From Pseudomonas ovata (lineage in GTDB: Bacteria; Pseudomonadota; Gammaproteobacteria; Pseudomonadales; Pseudomonadaceae), in contig NZ_QFFU01000009.1 in the NCBI RefSeq assembly GCF_003131185.1, positions 62,001-126,000 on the forward strand: 64,000 bases of DNA. Reading direction: 5' to 3'. Under the pieces are notes generated by a model, which worked only from the letters and a program-made list of their open reading frames with translations, had not been told where the DNA came from and searched no databases. Positions 10,074 through 22,070 of this stretch are shown piece by piece. The first letter of the stretch is position 1. The number at the start of each line of letters is the position of its first letter. The position numbers were made by a program, and so were the translations under genes.

Positions 10074-13000
10074 AACGGAGTTTCCAGGGCTGCATCGGTA
10101 CGCACGCCACGCCAGTGGTTGAAGCGATGGCGCAGGTTGTCCAGGTAAAGGTAAACCACCGGGGTGGTGTAAAGAGTCAGGACCTGGCTGAACACCAGGC
10201 CGCCGATGATTGTCAGGCCCAATGGCTGGCGCATTTCCGACCCTTCGGCGGTGCCCAGCAGCAACGGCAAGGCCCCCAGGATCGCCGCAATGGTGGTCAT
10301 CAGAATCGGCCGCAGGCGTTGCAGGCAGGCGCGGCGGATCGACTCATGCGGGCTCATGCCCTGGTCACGCTCCAGTTGCAGCGCCAGGTCGATCATCATG
10401 ATGGCGTTCTTCTTGACAATACCAATCAACAGGAACAGGCCCAGCAGGGAGATCAGGCTGAACGCCGAGCCCACGGCAAAGATGCTCAACAGCGCGCCGA
10501 CGCCGGCCGATGGCAAGGTCGACAGAATAGTCAGCGGGTGGATATAGCTTTCGTACAGAATGCCCAGCACCAGGTACACCAGCACCAGGGCGCCCAGGAT
10601 CATCCACGGCTGGCTTTTCTGGGTCGCAGCAAAAGCATCGCCGGTGCCGGCCATTTTCGAAATCACCTCGCTCGGCAGGCCGACGGTCGCCACCGCACGC
10701 TCGATGGCCGCGGTGGCCTGGTCCAGGGTCACGCCTTCGGCCAGGTCGAACGAGATGCTTTCAGAGGCAAACAGCCCTTCATGGGAAACCCGGTCGTTTT
10801 CCAGACTGTTCTCATAGTGGGCAATGGTCGACAGCGGCACGCGGTCGCCATTTTCAGTGATGACCTTGATTTGTTCCAGGGTACTGGGGTCCTGGGAGTA
10901 TTTGGTATTGACCTCCATGACCACCTTGTACTGGTTCAGGGCGTCATAGATGGTCGACACCTGGCGCTGGCTGTAGGCGTTGTTAAGCACCGTGGTGACC
11001 ATCTGCATATCAATGCCCAGGCTCTTGGCCCGGTCGCGGTCGACGATCAGGGTGATCTGTGGCGCGCCACGGCCTTCACGGGCATCAATGGCCGTCAGTT
11101 GCGGTATGGCCCTGAACGCCGCCACCACCTTGGGATACCAATCGCGCAGGAGCGCCAGGTCACCGCTTTGCAGCACATACTGGTACTGCGAACTGGCCTG
11201 GTCACGCACGCCACCGAGCTGGATATCCTGGTCGGCCTGCAGGAACAGGCGCCCACCCGGGACCTGCGGCAGGTTCTTGCGCAGCCGCTCGACAATCTTT
11301 TCCGAGGACAACTTGCGCTCGCTGAGCGGCTTGAGGCGCACGATCATGAAGGCATTGTTGATCCCTCCGCTGCCGCCGATAAAGCCGGCCACACTTTGCA
11401 CGGCAGGATCGGCCAGCATCGAACGACGAAAGATTTCCATCTTTGGCTGCATGACGGTGAACGACAGACCGTCATCGCCGCGAATGAAGCCCATGATTTG
11501 CCCGGTGTCCTGCTGCGGCAGGAAGGTCTTGGGCACCATCACGTACAAGGCAATATTCACCGCGATGGTCACCAGCAGACTGGCCAGGGTCAGTCGCGGA
11601 TGACGCAGCACCCAGCCCAGGCTGCGGTCGTAGCCGGCGATCATGCGCTCGTTGATGCGCTCGCTCCAGCGCTGCATTGCGTTGGGTTGTTCGCTCGAAT
11701 GAGGCTTGAGCCAGCGGGCACAGAGCATCGGTGTCAGGGTCAGCGAAACCACCAGCGAGACCAGGATCGCCACTGACAGGGTGATGGCAAACTCGCGGAA
11801 CAGGTTTTCTACCAGCCCGCCCATGAACAGGATGGAAATGAACACCGCCACCAGCGACACGTTCATCGACAGCAGGGTAAAGCCCACTTCCTTGGCACCG
11901 ATGTAGGCCGCCTGCATCGGTGACTTACCATCATCGATATGCCGGGTGATGTTTTCCAGCACCACGATGGCATCGTCGACCACCAGGCCCGTGGCCAGGA
12001 TCAGCGCCATCAACGACAGGTTGTTCAATGAAAAACCGCACAGGTGCATGATCGCGAACGAGCCCACCAGCGACACCGGCACTGCCAGGGTCGGGATCAA
12101 CGAGGCCCGCAGGTTACCCAGGAACAGGAACACCACCATGATCACCAGTACTACGGCAATCAGCAGGGTCAACTCGGCCTCGTGCAAGGTAGCCTTGATC
12201 ACCGGCGAACGGTCCTGGGCCACTTCCAGGCTGACGCTGGCAGGCATGACAGCGCGCAGGGCCGGCAACTGGTCCTTGATCTGCTGCACAGTCTGGATGA
12301 TGTTGGCGCCCGGCTGGCGGTTGATGACCAGCAGCACGGCCGTGCGGTCATTGTAGAAGCCGCTGTTGTAGCGGTTTTCCACCGCATCGCTGACCTTGGC
12401 CACATCGCTCAGGCGCAAGGCCGCGCCATTCTGGTAGCGGATGATCAACGACGCATAGTCCTTGGCCTTTTCCAGCTGGTCGTTGGCCTGCACCTGCCAG
12501 TTGTACCGGTCGGTTTCGACAAAGCCCTTGGGTCTGCGCACGTTGCCGTTGCTGATGGTGGTGCGCACCTCGTCCAGCGACACGCCGTACTGCTCCAGCA
12601 GGTGCGGCTCCAGCTCGATGCGTACCGCTGGCAGCGAGCTGCCGCCAATCTGCACCTCGCCCACGCCAGGCACCTGGGCCAGGCTCTGTGACAGGATGGT
12701 CGAGGCCAGGTCATAGAGCTGCCCCTTGCTCAGCACATCGGAGGTCATCGCCAGCACCATGATCGGCATCTGCGAGGGATTGACCTTCTTGTAGGTCGGC
12801 ATGCTGCGCATGCCACTGGGCAACAGGTTGCGTGCCGCGTTGATGGCCGCCTGCACTTCCCGGGCTGCCGCATTGATATCACGGCCCTGCTCGAACACCA
12901 GAATGACCCTGGTAGAGCCCTGGCTGGAACTGCTGGTCATGGTGGTGACCCCGGCAATGGTGCCCAGCGAGCGCTCCAGTGGTGTGGCAACGCTGGAGGC

Positions 13001-13177
13001 CATGATTTCCGGACTGGCACCGGCCAGGCTGGCCGATACCACGATCACCGGAAAATCCATGTTCGGCAGCGGCGCCACCGGCAACAGGCGAAAACTGAAC
13101 GCACCCAGCAACATGATCGCGATGCTCAGCAGCATAGTGGCGACCGGCCGGCTGATAAAAGGCGCCGACAGGTTCAT
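10070..13177 (-). CDS. muxC: RND efflux permease MuxC (MdtC-type)
   Basis: 1035 residues, twelve predicted helices, two large periplasmic loops. The start [20 protein letters not shown] and the segments [21 protein letters not shown] and [20 protein letters not shown] are typical of the HAE1 RND family. It is a proton-driven inner-membrane drug exporter. It overlaps muxB upstream and opmB downstream by 4 bp each. In the Mux and Mdt systems two different RND proteins form a heterotrimer, which explains the tandem pair here. Confidence 0.95.
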   Translation of the reverse strand: MNLSAPFISRPVATMLLSIAIMLLGAFSFRLLPVAPLPNMDFPVIVVSASLAGASPEIMASSVATPLERSLGTIAGVTTMTSSSSQGSTRVILVFEQGRDINAAAREVQAAINAARNLLPSGMRSMPTYKKVNPSQMPIMVLAMTSDVLSKGQLYDLASTILSQSLAQVPGVGEVQIGGSSLPAVRIELEPHLLEQYGVSLDEVRTTISNGNVRRPKGFVETDRYNWQVQANDQLEKAKDYASLIIRYQNGAALRLSDVAKVSDAVENRYNSGFYNDRTAVLLVINRQPGANIIQTVQQIKDQLPALRAVMPASVSLEVAQDRSPVIKATLHEAELTLLIAVVLVIMVVFLFLGNLRASLIPTLAVPVSLVGSFAIMHLCGFSLNNLSLMALILATGLVVDDAIVVLENITRHIDDGKSPMQAAYIGAKEVGFTLLSMNVSLVAVFISILFMGGLVENLFREFAITLSVAILVSLVVSLTLTPMLCARWLKPHSSEQPNAMQRWSERINERMIAGYDRSLGWVLRHPRLTLASLLVTIAVNIALYVMVPKTFLPQQDTGQIMGFIRGDDGLSFTVMQPKMEIFRRSMLADPAVQSVAGFIGGSGGINNAFMIVRLKPLSERKLSSEKIVERLRKNLPQVPGGRLFLQADQDIQLGGVRDQASSQYQYVLQSGDLALLRDWYPKVVAAFRAIPQLTAIDAREGRGAPQITLIVDRDRAKSLGIDMQMVTTVLNNAYSQRQVSTIYDALNQYKVVMEVNTKYSQDPSTLEQIKVITENGDRVPLSTIAHYENSLENDRVSHEGLFASESISFDLAEGVTLDQATAAIERAVATVGLPSEVISKMAGTGDAFAATQKSQPWMILGALVLVYLVLGILYESYIHPLTILSTLPSAGVGALLSIFAVGSAFSLISLLGLFLLIGIVKKNAIMMIDLALQLERDQGMSPHESIRRACLQRLRPILMTTIAAILGALPLLLGTAEGSEMRQPLGLTIIGGLVFSQVLTLYTTPVVYLYLDNLRHRFNHWRGVRTDAALETPL

Positions 13178-16100
13178 GCGTCGACCTGTGGCGCAGCCGG
13201 TGTGGTGTCAGGCTTGCGTCCCCAGCGCCGCCCCAGCCGGTCGAAGTACAGGTAGATCACCGGTGTGGTGAACAGCGTCAGCACCTGGCTGACCAGCAGC
13301 CCGCCGACCATCACCAGGCCCAGCGGCTGGCGCAGCTCGGCCCCGGAACCGGTGGCCAGCATCAGCGGCACGGCACCGAACAACGCCGCCAGGGTGGTCA
13401 TCAGGATCGGCCGGAAGCGCAGCAGCGCGGCTTCATAGATCGCCGTGCGCGGGTCGATGCCACGGTTGCGCTCGGCCTCCAGGGCAAAGTCGATCATCAT
13501 GATGGCGTTTTTCTTGACGATACCGATCAGCAGGATGATGCCGATGATGGCGATCATCCCCAGGTCGTTACCGGTCAACAACAAGGCCAGCAAGGCACCG
13601 ACGGCGGCAGACGGCAGGGTCGAGAGAATGGTGACCGGATGAATGTAGCTCTCGTAGAGCACGCCAAGCACGATGTACATGGTCACGACCGCCGCGAGCA
13701 CCAGCAGCAGGGTGCTGGACAATGAGGCCTGGAAGGCTTCTGCTGCCCCCTGGAAACGCGTCTGCACACCCAGCGGCATGCCGATGTCCTTCTGCACCTG
13801 CTCGATCACTTCGACCGCCGCCCCCAGCGATACATCCGGGGCAAGGTTGAACGACATCATCACCGCCGGGAACTGCCCCAGGTGACTGATCGCCAGCTGC
13901 GCCTGGCGCTGCTCGATGCGCGCCAGGCTCGACAGCTTGACCTGGGTGTCATCGGTGGTCTTGACGTAGATCTGTTCCAGCGCCGCCGGCCCCAGTTCGT
14001 TGGCATAGGCCGACTGCAGCACCACCCGGTACTGGCTGGCCTGGGTGTAGATCGTCGAAATCTGCCGCTGGCCGAACGCATCGTACAGCGCGTCGGTGAT
14101 CGCCGACACATTGACGCCCAGGCGGCTAGCAGCATCTCGGTCGATGGCGAGGTACACCTGCAGGCCCTTGTCCTGCAGGTCGCTGGCCACGTCGGTGAGT
14201 TCCGGACGCTGCTGCAAGGCCTGTTGCAAGCGTTCGCTCCACAGACCGAGCATATCGGCGTCGGGCGATGAGAGGCTGAACTGGTACTGGGTGCGGCTAA
14301 CCCGGTCTTCGATGGTCAGGTCCTGCACCGGTTGCAGGTACAGGCGGATATCGGCCAACTGGTCCAGCTGCGGCTGCAGGCGCTGGATCACCTGGCTGGC
14401 CGTCAGGTCGCGCACCTTGTGCGACTTGAGGTTGATCAGCATGCGCCCGCTGTTGAGCGTGGCATTGTCGCCGTCCACGCCGATGTAGGACGACAGGCTC
14501 TCGACCGCGGGGTCCTTGAGGATGATGGCGGCCAGCGCCTGTTGCCGTTCGCTCATGGCGGTGAACGACACCGATTGCGGCGCTTCGCTGATGCCCTGGA
14601 TCACGCCGGTGTCCTGCACCGGAAAGAAGCCCTTGGGCACCGCCAGGTACAGCACCACGGTCAGCGCCATGGTGGCGATGGCCACCAGCAGGGTCAGGGC
14701 CTGATGATTCAACACCCACTGCAACTTGCGCGAATAGGCTTCGATCAACCAGTCGATCCAGGCACCGCTGGCCCGGTAAAGGCGGCCCTGCTCTTCTTCC
14801 CTGGGTTCACGCTTGAGCAGACGCGCGCACATCATCGGCGTCAGGGTCAGCGAGACCACCAGGGAAATCAGGATCGCCACCGCCAGGGTGATGGCAAATT
14901 CGCGGAACAGCCGACCGACCACATCGGCCATGAACAGCAGCGGAATCAGCACGGCGATCAGCGACAGGGTCAACGAGATCAGGGTAAAGCCAATCTGTCT
15001 GGCGCCCTTGAGCGCGGCCTGCATGGGCGTTGCGCCCTCCTCGATGTGCCGGGAAATGTTTTCCAGCATCACGATCGCATCGTCCACCACAAAGCCGGTG
15101 GCGATGGTCAGGGCCATCAGGGTCAGGTTATTGATCGAAAAGCCGGCCAGGTACATCACTCCGAACGTGCCGATCAGCGACAGCGGCACGGCAATCGACG
15201 GAATGATCGTGGCACTGATACGGCGCAGGAACACGAACGTCACCAGCACCACGAGCATGACCGCGAACACCAGTTCATGCTGGACATCGGTTACCGCCGC
15301 CCGGATGGTCTGGGTGCGATCAGTCAGCACGATGACATCCAGGCCCGCCGGCAGGTTGTCGGTGATGCTCGGCAGCATGGCCTTGATGCTGTCGACCACC
15401 TGGATGACGTTGGCCCCCGGCTGGCGCTGGATATTGAGCAACACGGCCTGGCTCTGGTTGGCCCAGGCGGCCAGGCGGTCGTTTTCGGCGCCGTCGATGA
15501 TCTGCGCCACGTCCTTGAGGCGCAAGGGCGCGCCATTGCTATAGGCCAGGATCAGGTTGGCGTATTCCTGCGCCGACTTGAGCTGATCGTTGGCATCGAG
15601 CATCGAGGTGCGGATCGGGCCGTCGAAGTTACCCTTGGGCTGGTTGACGTTGGAGGCACTGATCAGGCTGCGGACATCGCTCAGGTTGAGCCCGTTGGCC
15701 GCCAGCGCCTGTGGGTTGACCTTGATCCGTACCGCCTGGCGCTGACCGCCGGCAATACTGACCATGCCCACGCCGCTGACCTGGGAGATCTTCTGCGCCA
15801 TGCGCGTGTCGACCAGCTCGTTGAGCTGCGGCAGCGGCATGACCTTGGAGGTGATGGCCAGTGTCAGCACCGGGGTGTCGGCCGGGTTGACCTTGTTATA
15901 CACCGGCGGCGCCGGCAGATCGGTGGGCAGCAGGTTACTGGAGGCATTGATGGCCGCCTGCACTTCCTGCTCGGCCACGTCCATGTTGAGGTCGAGGCTG
16001 AAGCGCAAGGTGATGACCGAGGCGCCCCCGGAGCTGGTCGAGGCCATCTGGGTCAAGCCGGGCATCTGCCCGAACTGTCGCTCCAGCGGTGCGGTCACTG

Positions 16101-16284
16101 CGCTGGTCATCACCTGTGGGCTGGCACCCGGGTACAGGGTGATCACCCGGATGGTCGGGTAGTCCACCTGCGGCAAGGCTGACACCGGCAGCAAGGTGTA
16201 GGCGATCAGACCGGCCAGTACCAGGGCCAGCATGCTCAGCGTGGTGGCGACCGGACGCAGGATGAACAGGCGCGACATATTCAT
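13174..16284 (-). CDS. muxB: RND efflux permease MuxB (MdtB-type)
   Basis: 1036 residues. It starts [19 protein letters not shown] and has [18 protein letters not shown] in helix 4 and [20 protein letters not shown] in helix 10. It is related to MuxC but clearly distinct, so this is an old duplication rather than a recent one. It is the second half of the heteromeric inner-membrane pump. The ATG overlaps the muxA stop (TGA) and its own stop overlaps the muxC ATG, consistent with translational coupling and fixed stoichiometry. Confidence 0.95.
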   Translation of the reverse strand: MNMSRLFILRPVATTLSMLALVLAGLIAYTLLPVSALPQVDYPTIRVITLYPGASPQVMTSAVTAPLERQFGQMPGLTQMASTSSGGASVITLRFSLDLNMDVAEQEVQAAINASSNLLPTDLPAPPVYNKVNPADTPVLTLAITSKVMPLPQLNELVDTRMAQKISQVSGVGMVSIAGGQRQAVRIKVNPQALAANGLNLSDVRSLISASNVNQPKGNFDGPIRTSMLDANDQLKSAQEYANLILAYSNGAPLRLKDVAQIIDGAENDRLAAWANQSQAVLLNIQRQPGANVIQVVDSIKAMLPSITDNLPAGLDVIVLTDRTQTIRAAVTDVQHELVFAVMLVVLVTFVFLRRISATIIPSIAVPLSLIGTFGVMYLAGFSINNLTLMALTIATGFVVDDAIVMLENISRHIEEGATPMQAALKGARQIGFTLISLTLSLIAVLIPLLFMADVVGRLFREFAITLAVAILISLVVSLTLTPMMCARLLKREPREEEQGRLYRASGAWIDWLIEAYSRKLQWVLNHQALTLLVAIATMALTVVLYLAVPKGFFPVQDTGVIQGISEAPQSVSFTAMSERQQALAAIILKDPAVESLSSYIGVDGDNATLNSGRMLINLKSHKVRDLTASQVIQRLQPQLDQLADIRLYLQPVQDLTIEDRVSRTQYQFSLSSPDADMLGLWSERLQQALQQRPELTDVASDLQDKGLQVYLAIDRDAASRLGVNVSAITDALYDAFGQRQISTIYTQASQYRVVLQSAYANELGPAALEQIYVKTTDDTQVKLSSLARIEQRQAQLAISHLGQFPAVMMSFNLAPDVSLGAAVEVIEQVQKDIGMPLGVQTRFQGAAEAFQASLSSTLLLVLAAVVTMYIVLGVLYESYIHPVTILSTLPSAAVGALLALLLTGNDLGMIAIIGIILLIGIVKKNAIMMIDFALEAERNRGIDPRTAIYEAALLRFRPILMTTLAALFGAVPLMLATGSGAELRQPLGLVMVGGLLVSQVLTLFTTPVIYLYFDRLGRRWGRKPDTTPAAPQVDA

Positions 16285-17588
16285 GCTTGAGTCTTTTGCG
16301 TGGTATCGGCAGACGCCGAGCTGTCAGTGCCCTTGGCCGGCTGGCCCTGCAGCTTCTGGCCCGGCGTGACCGGCACGTCCTTGCTGTCGCTGACCACCTC
16401 GACGGCACTGCCGTCGCGCAGCCGATCGGTGCCTTCGAGCACCACTTGCGTGCCGGCGGCCAGCCCCTCGGTCACGACGGTGAATTGTTCATTGCCAGGC
16501 CCGGTCTTGAGCTTGCTGATCTTGACCTTTTTATCGCCATCGAGGGCATAGACAAAGGTGCCCTGGGTGCCGAACTGGAGCGCAGCGGTCGGCACCAGCA
16601 CGGCCTGCCTGAGGGTGTCGGCCAGCAGGCGCACGTTGACGAACTGGTTGGGCAGCAAGGATTCGTCGCCGTTGTCGAAACGGGCCTTGAACTTGAGCGT
16701 ACCGGTGGTCACGTCGATCTGGTTGTCGAGGCTGGCCAGCACGCCAGTGGCCTGTTGCTTGAGGTCGCCACGGTCCCAGGCTTCGACAGGCAGCTTGTCG
16801 CCACTGCGGTAACGGCTGATCACCGGCGCCAGCACGGTTTCAGGCAGCGTGAAGCTCACCGAGATCGGCTGGGTCTGGGTGATCACCACCAGGGCCGTGG
16901 TGTCGTTGGCAGCCACCAGGTTGCCCATGTCGAGCTGCTTGAGGCCGACACGTCCGGCGATAGGGGCGCGGATACGGGTAAATTCGAGGTTCAGGCGTGC
17001 TTCATTGACAGCCGCCTGGTTGGTCTTGATCGTGCCCTGGTACTGGTTGACCAGCGACTCGGCAGTGTCCAGCGTCTGCTTGGCGATACTGTCTTCGGCG
17101 AACAGCCCCCGGTAGCGCTGCACGTCGATCTGGGCATTCTTGAGCAGGGCCTGATTGGTTGCCAGCGTGCCTTCGGCCTGCTGCAGGGCAATCTGGTAGG
17201 TGCGCGGATCGATCTCTGCCAGCAGGTCGCCGGCCTTGACCCTCTGGCCTTCCTGGAAGTGAATCTTGATCAATTCGCCCGCCACACGGCTGCGTACGTT
17301 GATGGTGTTGGTCGCCGTCACCGTGCCCAGGGCCTTGTAGTAGATCGGGAAGTCGGCCTGGGTGGCCGGCGCCACGCGTACCGGCACCGGCTGGGTCGAG
17401 GCACCGAAACCTGGACGCGCTGCGCCACGCCCGGCGCCTGTGCCGCCTGCCGCACCGGGCCGGCCGGCCTGGGCACCGTCCTGTGGCGTCGAAGCAGGCC
17501 AGAACCACCAGCACAGGCCGATGATCGCCAACAGGACCAACAGACTTACCAACCAGCGACGAGAGTTACGAGGACCAGACGATTGCAT
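16281..17588 (-). CDS. muxA: RND efflux periplasmic adaptor MuxA
   Basis: 435 residues from the ATG at 17588; in-frame ATGs at 17603 and further up lack ribosome sites and would put residues before a normal [12 protein letters not shown] start. A single membrane anchor (about residues 11-28) is followed by a Gly/Ala-rich linker, the lipoyl/hairpin part ([24 protein letters not shown] region) and the beta-barrel and membrane-proximal domains. It links MuxB/C to OpmB. It is the first gene of the operon, with the promoter presumably between 17,589 and tpx. In P. aeruginosa the system exports aztreonam, macrolides and novobiocin. Confidence 0.93.
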   Translation of the reverse strand: MQSSGPRNSRRWLVSLLVLLAIIGLCWWFWPASTPQDGAQAGRPGAAGGTGAGRGAARPGFGASTQPVPVRVAPATQADFPIYYKALGTVTATNTINVRSRVAGELIKIHFQEGQRVKAGDLLAEIDPRTYQIALQQAEGTLATNQALLKNAQIDVQRYRGLFAEDSIAKQTLDTAESLVNQYQGTIKTNQAAVNEARLNLEFTRIRAPIAGRVGLKQLDMGNLVAANDTTALVVITQTQPISVSFTLPETVLAPVISRYRSGDKLPVEAWDRGDLKQQATGVLASLDNQIDVTTGTLKFKARFDNGDESLLPNQFVNVRLLADTLRQAVLVPTAALQFGTQGTFVYALDGDKKVKISKLKTGPGNEQFTVVTEGLAAGTQVVLEGTDRLRDGSAVEVVSDSKDVPVTPGQKLQGQPAKGTDSSASADTTQKTQA

Positions 17589-17750
17589 GAATAAATCAAC
17601 CATTGCAGGTGGGGCTTGTTCGGAGGCTGAACAATAAGCACAGACGGATGACAAGCAAAGCGCCTTTACCAAGCGCTTACCTTCGTCAAGCATCTGAGAA
17701 ACAAGTAAAAACGGCCTGAACAAGGCAGGCCGTCGAGCAATGCCGCAGAC

Positions 17751-18251
17751 TTACTTCAGAACGGACAAGGCCGCTTCGTAATTAGGCTCCTGGCCGATTT
17801 CGCTCACCAGCTCGCTGTGCAGGACGTTGTCGTTTTCATCCAGCACCACGACGGCGCGGGTGGTCAGGCCGGTCAGTGGGCCATCGGCAATGGCCACGCC
17901 ATACTGGCTGGCGAAATCGGCACTGCGGAAGGTTGACAGGTTCTTGACGTTTTCCAGGCCTTCGCTGCCGCAGAAACGCGCCTGGGCGAACGGCAGGTCA
18001 GCCGAGACGCACAGCACGACCGTGTTTTCGAGCGTGTTGGCCTGGGCGTTGAAGGTGCGCACGGAAGTGGCGCAGGTCGGGGTGTCGACGCTTGGGAAGA
18101 TGTTCAGCACCTTGCGCTGGCCGGCAAAGTCAGCCAGTGCCACATCGGCAAGGCCGGCACCTACCAGGGTAAAGGCCGGAGCGGCACTGCCCACTGCCGG
18201 CAGTTCGCCCTGGATGCTGACCGGATTGCCTTTGAGAGTTACTTGAGCCAT
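17751..18251 (-). CDS. tpx: thiol peroxidase Tpx
   Basis: 166 residues from the ATG at 18251, which has AAGGA 9 bp upstream; a 15-codon upstream extension is unlikely. It is an atypical 2-Cys peroxiredoxin that reduces hydrogen and alkyl peroxides with thioredoxin. The peroxidatic Cys60 lies in [12 protein letters not shown] and the resolving Cys94 in ARFCGSEG, matching the E. coli pair 61/95. It begins [18 protein letters not shown], the standard family start. It is separated from tamB by about 130 bp and is likely monocistronic. Confidence 0.97.
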   Translation of the reverse strand: MAQVTLKGNPVSIQGELPAVGSAAPAFTLVGAGLADVALADFAGQRKVLNIFPSVDTPTCATSVRTFNAQANTLENTVVLCVSADLPFAQARFCGSEGLENVKNLSTFRSADFASQYGVAIADGPLTGLTTRAVVVLDENDNVLHSELVSEIGQEPNYEAALSVLK

Positions 18252-18380
18252 GAAGCGAAGTCCTTTTGAAAAAGAAAAGAACCGGCAGTTAAGCATGAAA
18301 AAGCGTCACGATATAGCGCAGCGCCGCTTGATGCCAATAATGACCGGTTCCTTGTTTGACGACCCGTCAAGGGCCTTCGG

Positions 18381-21300
18381 TCAGAAGTCTCGTTTATAGA
18401 AAATATCCAGGGAGCTGGCCAGGCCACTGGCCGCCTCCAGGTACACCCGCTTGCTGAGCATGTAGCGCAAGGCAATGGTGTTGGCCGGCTCGAACACCCC
18501 GACCCCGTAGCGCAGGCTCAGCTTGTCGGTGATCCTGCCACTGGCCACCACACTGGTCTTGTCACCGGACCCGGAAGTGTCCAGTTCGAAGTCCTTGATG
18601 CCCAGGTTGCTGGCCAGCTTGCCGGTCGCCCCTGAACTGCCCGCCACCCCGAGCGCCAGGGCCGCCTGGGCAACCATGTTGTTGTCCTCGCTGTTGGTCC
18701 CCAGCGGCCGACCCATGACCAGATACGACAGCGCCTGCTCCTGGCTCATGGCCGGCTCCGAGAACACCTCGGTGGTGGGCTGCTCGGCACTGCCGGTCAG
18801 GCGAATGCCGGCGATCACTTCATCGACCTGACGAATGGCTTCGATATCCAGGTACGGTTGGTCGATGGGACCGGTGAACAACAGCCGGGCCTTGCGAATG
18901 GTCAGGCGCTGGCCATAGGCCCGGTAACGGCCGTCGTTGAGGTTGAGTTCACCGCGGGTGTCCATGTTGTCGCCCACATGCACGCGGCCAACCAGGTTGG
19001 CGGTCAGGCCAAAGCCCGAAAACGCCAGTTGTTCCTGGCCCACCAGCACATCGATGTCCATCGCCATGGCCATCGGCGGCTGGCCCTGTTCGGTCTGCTG
19101 GCCGACGATCACAGTGTCCTGCGACACCTTGACCGTCGAGGGCGGCAGCTCACGCACGGTGATCTTGCCCTTGGGCATGCGCACGGTGCCAGAGATCTTC
19201 AACTGGTCGTCCTGCAGGGCAATGGCAAGATCCGGTGCGGCCTCAAGCTCCGCATAGGGCTCGACCACGATCGGCAGGCGCGAACCCTTGAGGCGGATAT
19301 CGACGGCCAGGGCGTTGCCCCAGGTCACCTGCCCGCCGATGCTGCCCTGCCCTGTCGCCCCGCTTTTCCAGCCACCGTCCAGTTGCACGCTTTCGCCGGC
19401 AATCTGCGCCTTGAGGTTCAGGTCCTGCAGTTGCATCGGCAGTTCCGGACCTGACACTTCGCCCCCCGAGAGCACCAGGCTGCCGTTGACCTGCGGCGCC
19501 AGCAAGCTGCCGGAAATGCGCCCGCTGCCATTGAGACGCCCCTTGAGGGTGTCGACCATCGGGGCAAAGGGCCGCGCCACGGAAACATCCACCGCACTCA
19601 AGGTAAAGTCGCCGGTCACCGGCTTGTCACGCGCCACCGGGTCGATACGGGCATTGAGCAGCAGGCGCCCCAGCCGGTTGCCATCGAACTCCAGGCGCGA
19701 ATCGATGCGCTTGGGGGTCAGGCTGCTGGTGAGCTTGAGGGTGCTGTAGGGGAAATCCAGCCATTGCTGTTTATCGCGGATGCGCAGCGTGCCGCCACCC
19801 GCATCGACACTGATCTGACCGGACGGCCCTGCCGCCGGGGCATCCAGCAACACATCGGCGTTGACCAGGCCCTTCCAGGCGAAATCCTTGGGCATCCACT
19901 GCGCCAGGCTGTCGAGCGAGAAGTTTTTCAGGCGATAGCGCAAGCGCGGGTCGGGCATCAGCCGCTGGTTGTCGCCACACAGGCTGGCCGCGCCGGACAC
20001 AAAACAATGCGCGCCGAAGTTGATCGTGCCATTGGCCAGGCGCTCCAGCCGCGCCGGGGCCTGCAAGCGCCAGTGCTGGCCGTTGCTCTGCACATCGCCG
20101 CTGACCAGCCGGCCGCGCCAGTTGTCTTTGTCCAGGCCACCGTCCAGAGCCATGGCCAGCTTCAACAGCGGTCCTTGCAGGTCAAGCTTGAGCTGCTGGG
20201 CCTTGAGCGTACCCTGGCCATCGACCAGCAAGGTGCCCAACCGGGTGTCGCCGCTCTGGATACCTTCGCCTTTGAGGTTCAGCGTGGCACGTTGTGCCTG
20301 ATCCAGTTTGCCGCCAAGGCTCAAACGCTGCAGGCGGTTTTCCTGGAACGCCAGACCGTTGCCTTGCAGGTTCAACTGGCCTTGCGGGGCCTGCAACGTG
20401 CCGGCCAGGTCCACCCGACCCTTGATCACGCCCTGCAAACCCGGCCAGAGTTGCGCCAGCCGTGGCAGATCAAGGTCCAGTTGCCCGCGCAGTTGCCGGG
20501 CCAGTTCGCCCTTGCCCTGGATGCGGTTCTCGCCCAACCGCACCAGCAGCGAGTCGAGCGTCCATTGCTGACCATTGCCGGCGGCCTTGGCCTGTAAGGC
20601 GGCTGCCTGGCCACGCAGGCGGCCGGTCAGGTCCAGGTCGGCTTGCAGATCAAGGGTTTCGCCCTTGAGGCTGCCTTTGCTGCGCAGCGGGCCACCCAGG
20701 GTGCCGGGCAGCTCGGCCACCCAGAAAGCCGGGTTCAATGCACTCAGCTTCAGGTCGGTGTCCCAGGCCACGCCCTCGGCAAACTGCAGTTTCAGGTAGC
20801 CGGTGGCCTTGCCCTGCCCCGCCACCAGTTCCAGTTGTGGCAGATTGGCCGATTGCAGATCGCCACTGAACGGGCTTTGCAGTGTGAAGGCTCCGGCCGG
20901 GCCATCGGCCCTGGCATTGAAATTCCCCAGGTACTTGCCATCGGTGTACGACACCAGGCCCTTGAACTGGCGCAGCTTGACCTCAGGCTCGGCCACCTGC
21001 GGGTACAGGCGGTGCCAGGGAAAGTCCAGCCAGTCCAGCGTGGCATCGGCCTTCAAGCCCTCTGTCCACCCCAGGGTGCCCTTGAGCGCAACATGCTGCT
21101 GTTCACTGGCCGTCAGGTCCAGCGCCGCGATGTCGGCGCCCCTGGCATCGACCCGGCCGCGCAACGCCAGCGCGATCGGACCTTTTTCAGCTGGCAGGCT
21201 GGCCTTGCCTTGCAATTGATAGCCAGCCGCCAGATCCCCCTCGGCTACCAGGTCGAGCTTTTCCAGGGTCAGGGTGTCCGGCAGGTCGGGCGCGGCCTTG

Positions 21301-22070
21301 AAGCGATCGACCCGCAGGTTGACCCGGGCCGGCAGGTCATCGGCCAGCGGTTGCAGTTCGCCGGTCAGCAGGCCTTGCAGATAACCGCTGCTTTGCGCCT
21401 TGAGCTGCAAGGTCTTGAGCAGGTCGCCTTGTACCTCCAGCGCCAGGGCCCAGTCCTGGCCGCCCTGGGGCGGCAATTGCACCTGCCCGGTCAGGTTCAG
21501 CGGCCAGTCGCCGGCCGGTTGCAGCAGGCCGGCCAGCGCCAGGCGCAGGTCGTCGCGCTGCAGGTAGACCCGGTCGATCTTCAAGCCTTCGGCCGTCCAG
21601 TGCGCGGCCAGTTGCAGGTCCTGCAACTGATCGACGCCATCAAGTTGCACGCTGGCAATCTGGATGTCCTGCACTTCGAGGGCCAGGGGCAGGTTCAGGT
21701 CCGGCAAGGTCAGGGGGCCGGCCGGCTCGCTCGGCTCACTGGCTGGCAATTGCAGGCTGATCGCTCCGGTGTGCAGCGTGTCAATGCACAGGGTCATGCG
21801 CCACAGGCAGGATGGCGACCAGTCCAGCTGCGGCGCCTCGACGGCCACTCGCTGCTCGCCCTGCTGCCAGACCAGGCGCTCGGCCTGCCAGTGACCGCCC
21901 AGATGGCCGCTGAACTGTTCGACTTGCAAGCCAGGCACACGATCAAGCAACCACTGACTGCCACGCTGGGTGCTCAGCAGGCTTACCAGGATCAAGCCTG
22001 CCAATAAAAGAACGGCCAGCAAGCTGGCCGTGGTAATCATCAAACCACGCAGAAAGCGGCGCGTATTCAT
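18381..22070 (-). CDS. tamB: translocation and assembly module inner-membrane protein TamB
   Basis: 1229 residues. There is one N-terminal membrane anchor (about residues 10-32), then a very long, repetitive beta-taco region. The C-terminal DUF490 domain runs from about residue 900, with GELNLNDGRYRAYGQRLTI, ILFTG-like and YLVMGRPLG segments, and ends with the beta-signal-like terminal DIFYKRDF. TamB bridges the periplasm and works with TamA; more recent work links TamB-like proteins to phospholipid transport to the outer membrane. The start overlaps tamA by 4 bp. Confidence 0.94.
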   Translation of the reverse strand: MNTRRFLRGLMITTASLLAVLLLAGLILVSLLSTQRGSQWLLDRVPGLQVEQFSGHLGGHWQAERLVWQQGEQRVAVEAPQLDWSPSCLWRMTLCIDTLHTGAISLQLPASEPSEPAGPLTLPDLNLPLALEVQDIQIASVQLDGVDQLQDLQLAAHWTAEGLKIDRVYLQRDDLRLALAGLLQPAGDWPLNLTGQVQLPPQGGQDWALALEVQGDLLKTLQLKAQSSGYLQGLLTGELQPLADDLPARVNLRVDRFKAAPDLPDTLTLEKLDLVAEGDLAAGYQLQGKASLPAEKGPIALALRGRVDARGADIAALDLTASEQQHVALKGTLGWTEGLKADATLDWLDFPWHRLYPQVAEPEVKLRQFKGLVSYTDGKYLGNFNARADGPAGAFTLQSPFSGDLQSANLPQLELVAGQGKATGYLKLQFAEGVAWDTDLKLSALNPAFWVAELPGTLGGPLRSKGSLKGETLDLQADLDLTGRLRGQAAALQAKAAGNGQQWTLDSLLVRLGENRIQGKGELARQLRGQLDLDLPRLAQLWPGLQGVIKGRVDLAGTLQAPQGQLNLQGNGLAFQENRLQRLSLGGKLDQAQRATLNLKGEGIQSGDTRLGTLLVDGQGTLKAQQLKLDLQGPLLKLAMALDGGLDKDNWRGRLVSGDVQSNGQHWRLQAPARLERLANGTINFGAHCFVSGAASLCGDNQRLMPDPRLRYRLKNFSLDSLAQWMPKDFAWKGLVNADVLLDAPAAGPSGQISVDAGGGTLRIRDKQQWLDFPYSTLKLTSSLTPKRIDSRLEFDGNRLGRLLLNARIDPVARDKPVTGDFTLSAVDVSVARPFAPMVDTLKGRLNGSGRISGSLLAPQVNGSLVLSGGEVSGPELPMQLQDLNLKAQIAGESVQLDGGWKSGATGQGSIGGQVTWGNALAVDIRLKGSRLPIVVEPYAELEAAPDLAIALQDDQLKISGTVRMPKGKITVRELPPSTVKVSQDTVIVGQQTEQGQPPMAMAMDIDVLVGQEQLAFSGFGLTANLVGRVHVGDNMDTRGELNLNDGRYRAYGQRLTIRKARLLFTGPIDQPYLDIEAIRQVDEVIAGIRLTGSAEQPTTEVFSEPAMSQEQALSYLVMGRPLGTNSEDNNMVAQAALALGVAGSSGATGKLASNLGIKDFELDTSGSGDKTSVVASGRITDKLSLRYGVGVFEPANTIALRYMLSKRVYLEAASGLASSLDIFYKRDF

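Noticed and set aside
14332..16182. 616-codon plus-strand frame inside muxB
   Set aside because: Antisense shadow; composition rich in His, Gln and Arg and no recognisable domain.
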